A DNA stretch of 64,000 bases from Carya illinoinensis (Eukaryota; Streptophyta; Magnoliopsida; Fagales; Juglandaceae): the NCBI RefSeq assembly GCF_018687715.1, contig NC_056765.1, positions 3,906,001-3,970,000 of the forward strand, written 5' to 3'. This document shows, piece by piece, positions 46,397-58,361 of this stretch (its first letter is position 1; every line of letters starts with the position of its first letter). The position numbers were made by a program, and so were the translations under genes. A model generated the notes under the pieces. That model saw only the letters and a list, made by a program, of their open reading frames with translations. It did not search any database and was not told the DNA's origin.

Positions 46397-46919
46397 TGTT
46401 ACGATCAAAGATGGATAGAAAGATCTTCAAGGAAAAGATAAACTTTCATTCATATGTAGAAAATCATAAGGAAGATTCGAGGCATTCCATCCTCCAGGTT
46501 TATTTATAACAATCTTCAGATTCTGCTCAAGTCTTCCTTACAAATTCCCTGACCCTATATACTGTAGTGACATACTAATTATAGAATTACAAATTAAAGG
46601 AAAATGAAGTCTAACAATGACAGACAACCCAACGCTCACAGCTAATTAAAAGTAAAAACAAACGTAAGGGTCAGAGCCCTTAAATGCTGTGTTTCATGTA
46701 AGTGAAATGCAGTGTTTAAACTCACAATCTCTACTGCTTCTCCAACTCCAAATGTAGCGTTCTACCAACACAGGAACGACATCATTGCTAGTTATTCCCG
46801 CAAAAGACTTAGCTTCAGTTCGATCCCAAATCTAGTTCACTTCAGTTCCTCTCTCAGTCTCCAGTACTAGGGTTTCCCTCGCTATCTCCTCCTTCATTCG
46901 ATGAGAACCCTAACAAGCA
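46397..46919 (-). repeat. 3' LTR of a chromovirus gypsy element
   Basis: On the minus strand the segment begins TGCTTGTTAGGGTTCTC and ends TTTGATCGTAACA, a TG..CA pair. It is preceded by the purine tract TAAGGGGGG (complement at 46920-46928). No second LTR was found in the window, so the boundaries rest on the terminal dinucleotides and the purine tract. Confidence 0.65.
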
Positions 46920-46925
46920 CCCCCC

Positions 46926-49066
46926 TTACAGCACCTGGTCCACCAGGTGCAAATAAAGGCTTTTGAGTTTCCAAAGACTTTCCCAAGTATTGTCATCGCG
47001 TGAACCTGCAAACCATGTGATTAAGACTTCCGTGAGGGGTCGTTGTCCCTGGCATCTGATATGGCAGTCGATGATGGCTTCGAGGTTGAGAAGGATCCCG
47101 TGGATATCCACAAGTGGAAGTGTGGAAAGAGGCTGAATATGGTTTCCCACCTTCCTGAGGCATGATATATGGAAGGTGGGGTGGATCTTGACTGTGGTAG
47201 GCAGTTGAAAGTGATAAGCCACAGATTTGATCCTTTGCTTGACCTGGAAGGGGCCACAGAAGTGAGGCGAGAGCTTCAAACTTCGTTGGACTGCCATTGA
47301 GGACTACTTATACGACTGCAGGCATCGGTACACCAAGTCTCCAACATTGAACTCCCTTTCAATTCTTTTCCTATCAGTATAGTATTTCATGCGATTTTGT
47401 GAAGCCTTGAAATTCTCCTTTAATAAATTGAATGTTTGTTCCCTCATGTGTAGTAGCTTGTCCACTGATTCATTGGTAGATATACCTGGAACGTAAGAAA
47501 ACAAGGGAGAGAGAGTAATTTTGTATATGCATGATAGGATGTATTGTAACACCACTCGGCTAGGGCTAGCCAATGGGCCCATTTATAAGGTTTTGCACCT
47601 ACATAGCATTTGAGTTAGCCCTCGAGGCACTTATTTAAGGCTTTAGTTTGACCATCACTTTGAGGGTGATAGGCCTAACTATAGTTGAGTGTGGAACCCT
47701 ATAGTGTGAAAAGTGCCCTCTAGAAATTATTGACAAACACCGCATCCCTATCAGACACAATTGATTTTGGTAAACTATGCAATTTAAAAACATGTGCCAT
47801 AAATAAATAAGCCACAATAGAGGTAGTATAGGGATGTGATAGAGGTATGAAGTGGCCAAGTTTTGTGAGACGATCCACGACCACCAATATAACATCATAA
47901 CCTTGGAATTTTGGCAAACCTTCTATGAAGTCCATAGAAAGGTCTGTCCAAGGCTGTTGTGGAATAGGAAGGGGTTGTAGCAACCTAGCTAGATGAGTGG
48001 TCTTGTTATTGCCAATTTGATAGATTTGGCACTCTCTCACCATTTGTTTGATATCAGCCAACCCTTCAACATAAAATCTCTTTTTGCCTTGTGGTAGGTT
48101 CTCAAGTATCCCGAGTAACCTGCAAAGGGATCAACATTAATGTAATGGAGAACATTAGTCTTGAATGGGGAATCTGGTATAATAACAATTATACCCTTCT
48201 TTAAAATCAAACCTTGTTGTAGTTGATAGCCATTGGGGGGATTTGAACCACTGGACAGATTAGTAATCAAATCTCTCATTTCTGCTGAGTTACCATAGCT
48301 TGCCTTGAGTTCTTCAACCCATTCAAGATTAAGAAAAGAAATCATAGCCAATGCCCCTTGTGGGCTACCCTCTTCCTCCACTCTCCTGGACAAGGCATCA
48401 GCCAACTCACCTTGTTCTCCCTGCACTTCTTGTAAAGAATAGTGAAATCGTAGCCTAGTAATTTACTGAGCCATTTTTGCTGAGTACCCGTGCCTAGGCT
48501 TTGTTCCAAAAGATACTTCAAGGCCTGTTGGTCCATCTTAATGACAAAGGATTGGCCTAATAAATAAGGTCTATTAACTGCTGTCACCAAGACAAAGAGT
48601 TATTTTTCGTCTATAGATAGCATTAGGGCCTTACCCTTTAAAGCCTTACTATAAAAGGAAACAGATTAATTGAACTGCAATAACATTACCCCAATGCGCT
48701 TGCCACTTGCATCACATTCAATTATGAAGGGGTGGGAAAAATTAGGAAGTCTCAAGACTGGGGGATTGGTCATGGCATGTTTTAGCTCCACAAATGCCTT
48801 ATCAGCCTCTTCAGTTCATAGAAATACATTCTTTTTAAGTAGCTGAGTGAGAGGTGTCGCAATTAGCCTATAATCTTTGATAAACTTATAGTAGTAGCTT
48901 GTTAAGCATAAAAAGCCCCGAAGGGATTTAAAATTAGTTGGAGTTGGCCAGTCGAGCATAGCAGCTATTTTAGAAAGGTTAGCCTTAACCCCTTCAAAAT
49001 TGATTAGGTGGCCGAAATAGTCTATTATTGGGACTTTAAATTTGCACTTCCAAAGTTTAGCTTACA
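46926..49066 (-). pseudogene. Chromovirus Ty3/gypsy pol remnant (RT end to chromodomain)
   Basis: Read on the minus strand: RT C-terminus (YFGHLINFEGVKANLSKIA, about 49025), thumb (GFLCLTSYYYKFIKDY), RNase H (FIIECDASGKRIGVML, then VIKMDQQALKYLLEQ), zinc-binding linker (QIYQIGNNKTTH), integrase (DLSMDFIEGLPK, VVDRLTKLGHFI, VSDRDAVF) and a C-terminal chromodomain (RPLTEVLITWFAGSRDDNTWE) near 47000. Stops and frame breaks are frequent, for example at about 48805 where TGA stands for tryptophan. Gag, protease and the RT catalytic core are missing. At 49066 the sequence changes abruptly to copia. Confidence 0.87.
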
Positions 49067-51382
49067 ATTGTGGCTGAGGCAGTTTTCAAAGCCACCAGTG
49101 CAGCGGAAAGTTGAGCCATTGAAGCATATGCAGGCTGAACGACAACTTTCAATGGTGGTGATGCAGACGCAGAAGAAGAGGGCCCAATGGAGGGTTTTTG
49201 CTTCATCAAAGTATACATGAAGAGAAATGTAGACCCTATTGGTTGTGGGCTTAAGACGACGGTAAGCATTTTGGGTTGAAGAATACCCAATGAAGACACA
49301 CAGAATGGACTTGGGTTGGATTTTGTGTATGTTGTAAGGCGTAGTGAAGGGATAACAAATACACCCAAAAGTTTTTAACTTAAGATAGTTGGGTTTTTGT
49401 CCAAAAAGGGTGATTTATTTTGAAGAAGGGGAGTGGGTTCACAATTGATGAGGTAAGTAGCAGTATGGAAATCATGTGGCCAATATGAGAGAGGAAGATT
49501 GGCATAGTGCAGTAAGGTGAGACGAGTCTCAACTAAGTGACAGTGACAACGTTCGGAGACACCATTTTGTTGAGGTATGTGAGGAGTAGTAGTGTAGTGA
49601 CTAATCCCATGAAGAGAGAGAAACAGTTTGAGACTAATATATTCGCCACCATTGTTGGAATAGAGACTTTTAATTTTTGCTTGAAACCATTTCTCAACAA
49701 GAATTTTGTATTTATGGGATTTTGGGGAAAATGCTCCTAACACAGGATTTTGCATTTATGGGATAAAACCACATATATTTTGTGTAATGGTCAATGAAAA
49801 TTAAATAATAATGAGAACCATCTAGACCTGTACAATGAGCGGGTCCCCATAGATCAGTGTAAATAATATCAAAAGGAGCATGACTTTGAAAACTTGTGGG
49901 CCAAAAAGGTTGTTGATGGGCTTTATAATAGAACAAGATGAACACAAAGAATTCATTTTATTGTTCATAACAGGAATAGAAAAATGATTGACAAGACTTT
50001 GAACAACTTTGAAGGACAAATTTTCAAGATGCTTGCGCCACCCATCTAACGAGGTTCGTTCATGCACATTTGCAACCATTTTAGAAGAGGAACCCACTAG
50101 TGATAAACGAAAAATGATAAACGCCGCTTTCACTGCACCTCTTAGTAAGGTCGCCCCCATAATCCGATCCTTCACAAGAAAATAAAAGGGGCAAAACTCA
50201 AGGAAAACATTATTTTGTGATGTGAAATGATGAATGAAAATTAAATTTTTGCGAATATTGGGGACACAACAAGTATCATGTAGTATAAAAGTCTGTGTTG
50301 GTGAGTTTAAAGTCAAAGAACCAATATGTGAGATGACCAAACTTGACCCATCATCGATAAGAACCTCATTAGTGCCATCATACTTAGAATGAATAGATAA
50401 GGTCGCCAAGTCACCAGTAATATGATGAGAAGCAGCAAAGTCAAGAAGCCATTTCTGATCTTGTTGATTGGATGTAGTTGCATAGTTAGCCGTAACCTTA
50501 GAGGAATGGAGCTGTGGGCAAGACTTGGTTGTGTGGCCTATTTGATCACAAAATTGGCACTTCGGTTGGTAATGCTGCTGATTGGACTGATTATTTGAAA
50601 ACTTGGGGTTGTCTTTGGATTGGCCTTGAGGGATTTTGTTTTGGCCTTCAGACCGAGAAGGCCCATTAGCCCCTTTTGATTGAGACCCACTAGATGAACT
50701 AGAGTTTTGCTTGTGACAATGAGAATAATTTGTAGAGGCCACAAGCTACTGAGTTGCGGTCTCCAAGTGCTGCAAGTAACTTTCATGCCCCACAAGAATA
50801 TCATGAAGCTCTTCGAAAGCCAGAGATGTTTCCTGTGCTCGAATCGGTGTAGCAATTTAAAATCAAAACCCAATCCATTAATAATATAAAGGGTAAGATC
50901 ATCATCATATATTGGATGATCAATGAGTGTGATCTCATTGGCAAGGGCTTTCACTGCATGGTAAGTTCTTCCTTAAGTTGCATGGCTCAAGTTCTAGATT
51001 TACTGGCATACATGTGATGAAGTTTTTTCCAAGCCTCATGAGAGGTTTTGGCAGTAGCATTGAGTGGGGTAATGGTGGTGGAGGTTGAAGCCAGAATGGC
51101 ACTCATGAATAATTTATCCTGACAAACCCAATGAATTTTATTCAACTCGGTGAAAGATGTGCCAACAGGGGAGGGGCACTGGGAAATTCCATGGACATAG
51201 TCAAAGAGATTATATCCTATAAGAAGAGCTTCAAATTGTGCTCTCCATTGAGGAAAGGTGGATAGTGCCAGTTTCTCATTGATTTGTGCAGTAATGTTGA
51301 GAGCAATGAGGGCATTTTCAATGGAGGAGACAGGATGAGTGTTTGGACGAGGATCAAATGTTTGATCTGGGGAAGAGGACAT
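49067..51382 (-). pseudogene. Copia 2: gag to integrase remnant, RT and RNase H missing
   Basis: Minus strand from ATG 51382: Gag (FPQWRAQFEALLIGYNLFDY), zinc knuckle CQFCDQIGHTTKSC (about 50560), protease (WLLDFAASHHITGDL, with DFAAS where DSGAS is usual), GAG-pre-integrase (SSFKVVQSL-like words near 50000), integrase core (FDIIYTDLWGPA, near 49860; NNGGEY; TTPHIPQQNGVSE) and integrase tail to 49067. Several frame breaks occur (about 50950, 50740, 49830, 49740, 49380). The element ends at the joint with gypsy sequence, so the 3' half and 3' LTR are gone. Confidence 0.87.
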
Positions 51383-51424
51383 TTTAAAGAAGAGGGTCTG
51401 TTTGCTCGTAAGAGAATGGCTCTA

Positions 51425-51690
51425 CTGATACCATATAAGATTTTAGGATACATGCACACAGTTTCAATGGAAAACCACCACACACATTTCATTGACTATT
51501 GAATCAGATATATACAAGCACAGAACATAATTTAGGTAACTAACACATATGTATGTTTGCTGTAATTTTGCAAGGATACAATTTACAATAAATGGAAAGA
51601 TTTGTAGCAGCTAGAATTCTAAACTTGGACAATGATCAGTTAACTAGGCAGGATTGATGCAATCTTCCTTAATATATAGATAGCAATAAT
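51425..51690 (-). repeat. Primer-binding site and 5' LTR of copia 2 (outer end unclear)
   Basis: On the minus strand TGGTATCAGTAGAGCC (51433 down to 51418) is a near match to the tRNA-Met primer site and lies about 35 bp upstream of the Gag ATG. The sequence to its right (51434 onward) should be the 5' LTR. Its outer limit is set at 51690, where repeat R begins, but an LTR running to 51972 (TGTTAGAGGTAAT on the minus strand) is also possible. Confidence 0.55.
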
Positions 51691-52105
51691 CCTTATTTTT
51701 TTTCTTATTTATAAGAAATGAAAGAAAATATTAAAGAAAATGAAATGAAGAAGAGAAAAGGAGGGAGAGAGATTTTGAAGGGTACATTTACTCAATTCTA
51801 AATTATGGTTGAATACAAAGGATTGGTCCCTATTTATAGAGAAATTAGATAGAAATAAGATAAGGTAAATTTTATGATAATTATGAAAATTAAATTTCAT
51901 GATTTAATAATTATGAAAATCTAATTAAGATAATAATCGAATCAAAATCTTGATTTAATATTACCTCTAACAAGAAGACTTATGGAGAAGAAGTTAATTT
52001 TAATTTGTTCACGAAGGGACGAATACCATGACAATTTAGCAAAAGAAAAATCAAATAACAACGGCAAAGGGATTGCTACCAATCGAAAGGTTAGATTAGT
52101 AATTG
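51687..52105. repeat. Dispersed repeat R, copy 2
   Basis: Homologous to 6446-6945 from AATAATCCTTA to GAAAGGTTAGATTAG. It adjoins copia 2 on the left and is the target zone of the LINE on the right. Confidence 0.6.
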
Positions 52106-52126
52106 TAATTGATATCTGTATGTAAT

Positions 52127-52138
52127 TCATTTAAAATT
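52127..52138. repeat. Left target-site duplication of the LINE
   Basis: TCATTTAAAATT, identical to 57901-57912 immediately after the LINE poly-A tail. Confidence 0.85.
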
Positions 52139-52220
52139 AGTTGGTGTGTACACCTTCTCCTCTCTCTGGTTTTTCAGGGTAGAGGTTTTCACCCCCGTCT
52201 TCTGTACGAGACTTCAATCG

Positions 52221-53750
52221 GATGGCGGATAATTTGGATGAATTGTATGCGAGCTTGTCTTTAACGGAGAAGGAGAATGAGGAGGTGTCGGTGGAGCCGA
52301 ATAGATTGGACGAAGTGTTGGAACGGGGAGAGAATTGTTTGATTATGAATCTTCTGATTTGGAAACATTATAATCATGAAGCTTTTAAACAGATGATGTG
52401 AAAATTTTGGCAGTTGGTGAAGAGTGTGAAGTTTCGCGATTTGAATGCTGAATTTACACTGGTTGAATTTGAAGATAGCCGAGACAGAGCCAAAGTTGTA
52501 CGTGAAGGTCCTTGGAGTTTTGATAAACATTTGGGTTTATTGAAGGAGTTTGATGGTCTGATACAGATCAGTAAACTTGAACTGGTAAAGGCTCCTTTTT
52601 GGGTCCGTATTCATGATCTACCACTGATTGCTCGGAATGAGTATATTGGGAAATTGGTTGGCAGTGCGTTGGGGGAGGTTCTGGAGGTTGATCTGGATAA
52701 GGGAGAAATGGAATGGGGGGAGTACATGCGAGTCCGAGTAATATTGGATATTTCCAAACCTTTTTTGCGAAGGAAGCGTTTGAATGTGGGGAAGGGAGCT
52801 TCATTCTGGGTGAATTTTTCCTATGAAAGATTACCCGATTTATGTTTTTTCTGTGGAGTGTTAGGACACACGCTAAAGGATTGTGAGTTTCCGGACGCTG
52901 TAAAGTTAGATCTGACCAAGCTTCCCTATGGGCAATGGTTGAGAGCCGGCTTCTTGAGTACTCGAAGGGTGGTAGGACGGCGTGAAGGCACAAACTCAGG
53001 AGCACCAACAGTGGCAGCACCGCTGTCGCCGGCGGAGGGAGGGGAACCAGAGGGGATGACGAATCAATCTGACATTTACAACGTTCCGTCTGTTATGGAA
53101 CCAATTACGTCGGTTACAGAGCTGGATACGGCACTAGTTGAGCTAATAAATTCTGGGAATAAAGTTAATGTCGTGGACGAGCTGATTACGGAGGCCAACT
53201 TTCAGGTCCAAGTGTTCAGGCGACTTTTTCTGCTATAACGGCTACGAAGGAATCTCGGAATATATTGGTTTCGAAAGTAACGGAAGCAGAGCAGAGTTTT
53301 ACTGCAGAAGACTTTGGGTGTATGGAGCTTACCGAAGAGAATGGTAGGGAAAAAATGCATGGGCTTACTGAAGTCCCAGTTCTACAGGCTTCGGACATGG
53401 GTTTGGGGTTGGGCTTAGGCCCATACGGCTACAACCCACAGGCTTCTAAGTCTCACTCAGTTTTTCATTCAGCCCCTTTACCAACTAAATTAAACTCGAG
53501 GATCCCTTTAGCAGAGGCTAGGGCTGCGAAACTCAAGCGGCAACATGGGAGAGGCCGGTCGGCTGTACCGGGGTGTGCTGATGGAGGTCAAACGGAGGAT
53601 GTTTCTGTGTCTCTCGGCAGAAAACGAAAGGGCCTTTTGCTGTTGGAAGGTGTTGCAAAGAAAGGTAAAGTTTCTTGTGACTCAAATGATGTGGATTCGA
53701 AATCAGTTTCATCGGTGGTGGCTGTTGAACAACCCCACCGGTCACAATGA
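52221..53750 (+). pseudogene. LINE ORF1 (DUF4283-type RNA-binding Gag-like protein)
   Basis: ATG 52221 opens MADNLDELYASLSLTEKENE. A TGA at 52399-52401 interrupts (probably from CGA), and the frame goes on with the DUF4283-like part (ECDFEDS-type region DLNAEFTLVEFEDSRDRAKV, GPWSFDKH, FWVRIHDLPLIARN) and the knuckle CFFCGVLGHTLKDC (about 52850). Near 53240 the frame shifts, and the proline/basic C-terminal part (GLGPYGYNP, AAKLKRQHGRGRSA) runs 53265-53750. The stop TGA at 53748-53750 overlaps the ORF2 start ATG at 53747. ORF1 protein is expected to coat the element RNA. Confidence 0.85.
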
Positions 53751-56700
53751 AAGGATTAAGCTGGAACCTCCGTGGGCTTGGGAACCCACGGAGTGTTCGT
53801 ATGCTTCTTGATTTAATTGCGAAGGAAGCTCCTGATTTTATTTTTCTGCAAGAAACGAAAATGCATGCTAGAAAAGTGGAGACGTGTAAATTTAAGTTGG
53901 GATTTAGTAACTGTTTTGGTGTTGATTGTGTGGGGAGGAGCGGTGGGCTGGCTCTATTTTGGAAGGATGAGTTGAAGTTATCTATCATTAATTATACTCA
54001 TCCCCATATTCATGCAATTATTATTGATTGTAATGGGGAAAAGTGTTTGATAACTGGGGTTTATGGCCATCCGGATAGGACCATGAGAATGGATGTGTGG
54101 AGGGTTTTAAAAACTTTGGGCCATGGGGTTAATATACCTTGGTTAGTGTTTGGAGATTTTAATGAAATCCTTGACAATTCTGAAAAATCTGAAGGAAGTT
54201 TACGGAGTAAAACTCAGTTAAGAGAGTTTAGGGAGGTGTTGGAAGTATGTGAGCTGAGAGACTTGGGGTTTGTTGGGACTCGTTTCACTTGGAGCAATCG
54301 GAGAGAAGGGGCTGGTTTAATTATGGAGAGATTGGATAGATTTCTTGCTAATACTTTATGGTGTGATCTATATCCAAATCTTAGAGTTTATCATGGTGTA
54401 GCGGCACATTCTGACCACTCTCCTTTGTGGTTAGATACTGAGGGTGTTTTAATTCGGAGAAGGGGGAAGAAATTTTTTCGTTTTGAAGCCATGTGGGTGG
54501 GAGAGACAGCATGCTCTTCTATTATTGAAAATGTGTGGAGGCGTGTTGAGGATTCTGTTCCTTTGAGTAGTATTACGAGCTGTATTTCTACATGTGCAGA
54601 GGATTTGGGCGTTTGGAATAAGTCATCTTTTGGTCATGTTCAACAAGAATTAGCCAAGGCTAAGATGAAGCTGCAGAGTTTACAAGCTACTGATCCTAAT
54701 TGTTTGTTCCCAGCTGAGTTTAATAAGGCCCATGATGAAGTTCAGAAGTGGCTGGAAAGGGATGAGTTAATGTGGAAACAGAGGTCTCGTGTTCAGTGGA
54801 TTAGGGAGGGGGATTGTAATTCTAAGTATTTTCATTCCAAGGCTTCGGCTCGAAGACGGAAGAATACTATTGTTCAGCTGCAAGATGACTCTGGAAACTA
54901 GAAGAATGGGGCTCAGATGGATGTTTTAATCACTGAATATTTTCAGAATCTTTTTTCAGTAGCAGACCAAGTGGAGATGACGGAGATTTTATCGAGTATT
55001 GATAGGAAGGTCACAACTGATATGAATGTAGAGCTCTTAAAACCCTTTGTGGCCAAGGAAGTGGAGAATGCTCTCAAACAAATGCACCCCTCAAAAGCAC
55101 CCGGACCTGATGGTATGTCTCCTATTTTTTTCCAGAAGTATTTGCATGTGATTGGTAAATCTGTTACTGATGCTTTGCTGTTAGCTCTGAATTCTGGGGA
55201 TTTTCCGAGTGATTTGAATCATACTTTCCTTACTCTTATTCCTAAAAAGGCATCACCTTCAAAAGTGGCAGATTTTAGACCTATTAGTCTTTGTAATGTG
55301 CTCTATAAAATTCTGTCTAAAGTCATTGCAAATAAACTTAAGAAGATCTTACCGGATGTTATTTCTGATACTCAATGTGCCTTTGTTCCGGGTAGACAAA
55401 TTTCTGATAATGTGCTTCTTGCTTATGAGATTGTGCATTTCTTGAGAATGAAGAGATATGGAAATAAAGGCTTTATGTCTCTTAAACTGGATATGAGTAA
55501 AGCATATGATAGGGTGGAGTGGACGTTTTTAGAAAAAATTATGGAATCCCTTGGTTTTGCTCATAACTTTATAAGTTTGATTATGAAGTGTGTGAGAACA
55601 GTTTCCTTTTCAGTATTAGTAAATGGCAGCCCCAAGGGCCCTATAATTCCAAGTAGGGGGATTAGACAAGGAGATCCTTTATCTCCTTATCTGTTCCTCT
55701 TATGTACTGAAGGCCTAATCTCTTTGTTGAAAAATTCTGCTGGTGGAGAAGGTGTTAAGGGGGTTCAGATTTGTAGAGGTGCACCTAGAGTGAATCACTT
55801 GCTATTTGCAGATGATAGTCTTATTTTTTGTCAAGCTGATGTTGCCACTAATGATAAGATTCAGATCTTGTTAAACAAATATAAGAGAGCTTCGGGGCAG
55901 TGTATTAACAAAGAAAAGACTTCTATGGTTTTTAGTAAGAATGTTAGTGATGAATTAAAGGCTAATATTATGTAACTTTGGGGAGGAAGTCATACACAGC
56001 AATATGAAAAATATTTAGGACTACCACCTTTAGTTGGGAGATAAAAAAAACAGGCATTCTCTAGTATCAAAAGTAGAGTTTGGCAGAAATTACAGTTGTG
56101 GAAAAGTAAGTTATTATCACAAGGGGGTAGGGAGGTACTCATTAAGGCAGTAGCAATGTCTATCCCTACGTATGCTATGAGCTGTTTTTTGCTCCCAAAG
56201 TCTCTTTGTAAAGAATTAGAGATGATGATGGCAAAGTTTTGGTGGGGAAATCAGGGGCAAGGGAATAAAATTCATTGGGTAAGTTGGGAGAAGCTAAGTA
56301 ACTCTAAATTTAGAGGAGGGATGGGTTTTAAAGATCTACATCTTTTTAATCTAGCTCTTTTAGCTAAACAAGGTTGGTGGCTTCTAAGGAATGAGGGCTC
56401 CCTCGTACATCGTGTTTTTAAAGCCAAATATTTTTCCAATACAAGTTTGTTTGACGCCAAGCTCAGATGTAATTCATCATATGTGTGGAAGGGTATTTTG
56501 GTAGCTATAACAGATTTGAAGAGAGGGTGTAGGTGGAGAGTGGGAAATGGTAAATCTATTAATGTCTTTAAAGACCCATGGATTCCTGATTATAATTTGC
56601 CCCTCAATAATTCTGAGTTTGATGAAAATTTAAAAGTTCATTCTTTGATTGATAGCAGTACGGGATGGTGGAATATACAAGCTTTAAGAGCTCTATTCAA

Positions 56701-57853
56701 TCCAAATGTGGTTCAGAAAATTCTGCAGCTTAATATTTCTATTCATGCTGAAGATTCTTTGTTTTAGGTGCATGAGAAAAATGGAATTTATTCAGTTAGA
56801 AGTGCTTACCGAATGTTACAGCAGGGTATCTCAAATGATATGGGGCAGCACTCAAGGGAGAGCATGGTTTCAGCTTTTTGGAAATGTTTGTGGCATCTGA
56901 AACTCCCTAAAAAAATTAAGATTTTTGCATGGAGGGTGTGCCATGAAAAACTACCAACTTTCCATAATTTAAAACTTAAACATGTGCTTGAGAATGATAT
57001 TTGTGCTATATGTTCTAGTTGTGTTGAAGATGCTGCTCATGCCTTATTTTTTTGCAATGATGTGAGACAAGTGTGGATGGATTATTGTCCTGAATTAGGG
57101 GAGATTGTTTCTGATCTTTCTTTTTGGGATTTGGCAAACTTGGCTCGTGACAGAGGTTCTCATGATGTGTTAGCTACTTTTTTGGTAGTTGCTTGGGGAT
57201 TATAGAATAGGAGAAACAAGTTTATTTATGAGGATGCATCTCTGACTATTAATACTGCTGTTAATAATGCTTTGTCATTAAAACAAGAATATACTAAGGT
57301 GCAGGTTTTTCCTGGGTTTGATAAAAGAATCAATCATGTTGTGTATTGGCATCCCCCTCCAATAGGTTGTCTGAAATTAAATGTTGATGGTGCTACATTT
57401 AGTGACTATTTTTCTGCTGGGGTTGGGATTATTTTGAGAGATCATAATGGGGATGTTGTGGTAGCTGCTAGTAAGGTGGAAAGGGAGGTTTCTTCACCTG
57501 AATTTATTGAAGCCATCGCCTTGTTGAGAGGTCTACAACTGTGTGCTCAATGGGGGGTACCAAAAATTATATTAGAATCGGATTCTTTGATTCTTGTCAA
57601 CTCTTTGAATGAAGTTGCTGAGTATCTAACTGAATTTGATTTTATCTTACAAGATATTCGAAGGCTTATGCATGGGTTTGAAGAAACAAGACTTGAGCAT
57701 GTTCATCGCTTGGGTAATGGTGCTGCCCATCAATTGGCAAGATATGCTAAGGAAGTTGAAGACATTGTTATGTGGTGGGATTCATGTCCTTCTTTTGTAA
57801 GTCAAGCCATTTGGCTTGATAAATATTCTTTTTGTAAGGACTTTTTGATATGA
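53747..57853 (+). pseudogene. LINE ORF2 (endonuclease, reverse transcriptase, RNase H) with in-frame stops
   Basis: A single frame, without frameshift, runs from ATG 53747 to TGA 57851-57853. Endonuclease: LSWNLRGLGNPRSV, FLQETKM, VFGDFNEILD, SDHSPLWLD. RT: KAPGPDGMSPIFFQKYL, FRPISLCNVLYKILSKVIAN, LDMSKAYDRVEW, RQGDPLSPYLF, LLFADDSLIF. Zinc motif zf-RVT: KIFAWRVCHEKLPTF, CAICSSCVEDAAHALFFC. RNase H: LKLNVDGATFSDYF, EAIALLRGLQL, ILESDSLILV, NGAAHQLARYA. Stops lie at 54899 (TAG), 55973 (TAA), 56042 (TAA), 56765 (TAG) and 57203 (TAG). At least two of the TAGs stand where tryptophan is expected. The protein would nick the target and reverse-transcribe the element RNA. Confidence 0.93.
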
Positions 57854-57900
57854 ATGAATGTTTGACTTGTTATAAAAAAATAAAAATTAAAAAAAAAAAA

Positions 57901-57912
57901 TCATTTAAAATT
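57901..57912. repeat. Right target-site duplication of the LINE
   Basis: TCATTTAAAATT after the A-tail, identical to 52127-52138. Confidence 0.85.
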
Positions 57913-57958
57913 TATATTTACAACAGAAGTTAATTAATTTGTTTCCAATCTAAAAGAA

Positions 57959-58016
57959 AGTACATATATTCTAGCATCTTGTGCAAGGATGAAGTACATG
58001 CTAGAATATATGCACT
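57959..58016. repeat. Short hairpin with 19-bp arms
   Basis: AGTACATATATTCTAGCAT (57959-57977) and ATGCTAGAATATATGCACT (57998-58016) pair at 18 of 19 positions, and the exception would be a G:U-type pair in RNA. The loop is 20 nt. It lies 46 bp beyond the LINE target duplication. It could be a tiny MITE end or a chance palindrome. Confidence 0.7.
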
Positions 58017-58042
58017 AAGAACTGTTTCCGAATCATACTTAA

Positions 58043-58132
58043 TTGAAATTAATTCATGGTTTTACTTGCAAATGAGTAGAGATTACTAAGCATTCATGAG
58101 TAGAGAAATTAATTCATGGTTTTACTTGAAAT
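58043..58132. repeat. Direct duplication of a 26-bp phrase
   Basis: GAAATTAATTCATGGTTTTA plus CTTG occurs at about 58043 and again at about 58106, with ATTACTAAGCATTCATGAG between. Confidence 0.7.
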
Positions 58133-58180
58133 CGAAGTAATTAATATTATAAAACTACGTACGTTTATCTCTTATGTTCG

Positions 58181-58204
58181 ATATATATATATATATATAT
58201 ATAT
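58181..58204. repeat. (AT)n microsatellite
   Basis: Alternating AT run of about 24 bases. Confidence 0.85.
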
Positions 58205-58361
58205 TAATTTTTTATATCCATCTATTTTAATTATTTGCTCAAAACGGGGCCAAGATTCAAAGCTGGTTAGAGCCGGACCAGTATAGCCTTCCCCCACTGC
58301 TCGGTCCAGCCTGTTCTCCCTCTTTGGGGGATTGCACTTGGATCAACGACCTTGGACTAAT

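Larger units (their letters stand above)
52139..57900 (+). mobile_element. Full-length L1-type LINE retrotransposon
   Basis: About 5.76 kb between perfect 12-bp direct repeats (52127-52138 and 57901-57912), with an A-rich tail at 57872-57900. It has a short pyrimidine-rich 5' UTR (52139-52220), ORF1 with a Gag-like domain and a CCHC knuckle, and ORF2 with endonuclease, reverse transcriptase, a zinc motif and RNase H. This is the plant L1 layout. Both reading frames contain stops, so it is complete in length but not active now. Confidence 0.92.
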
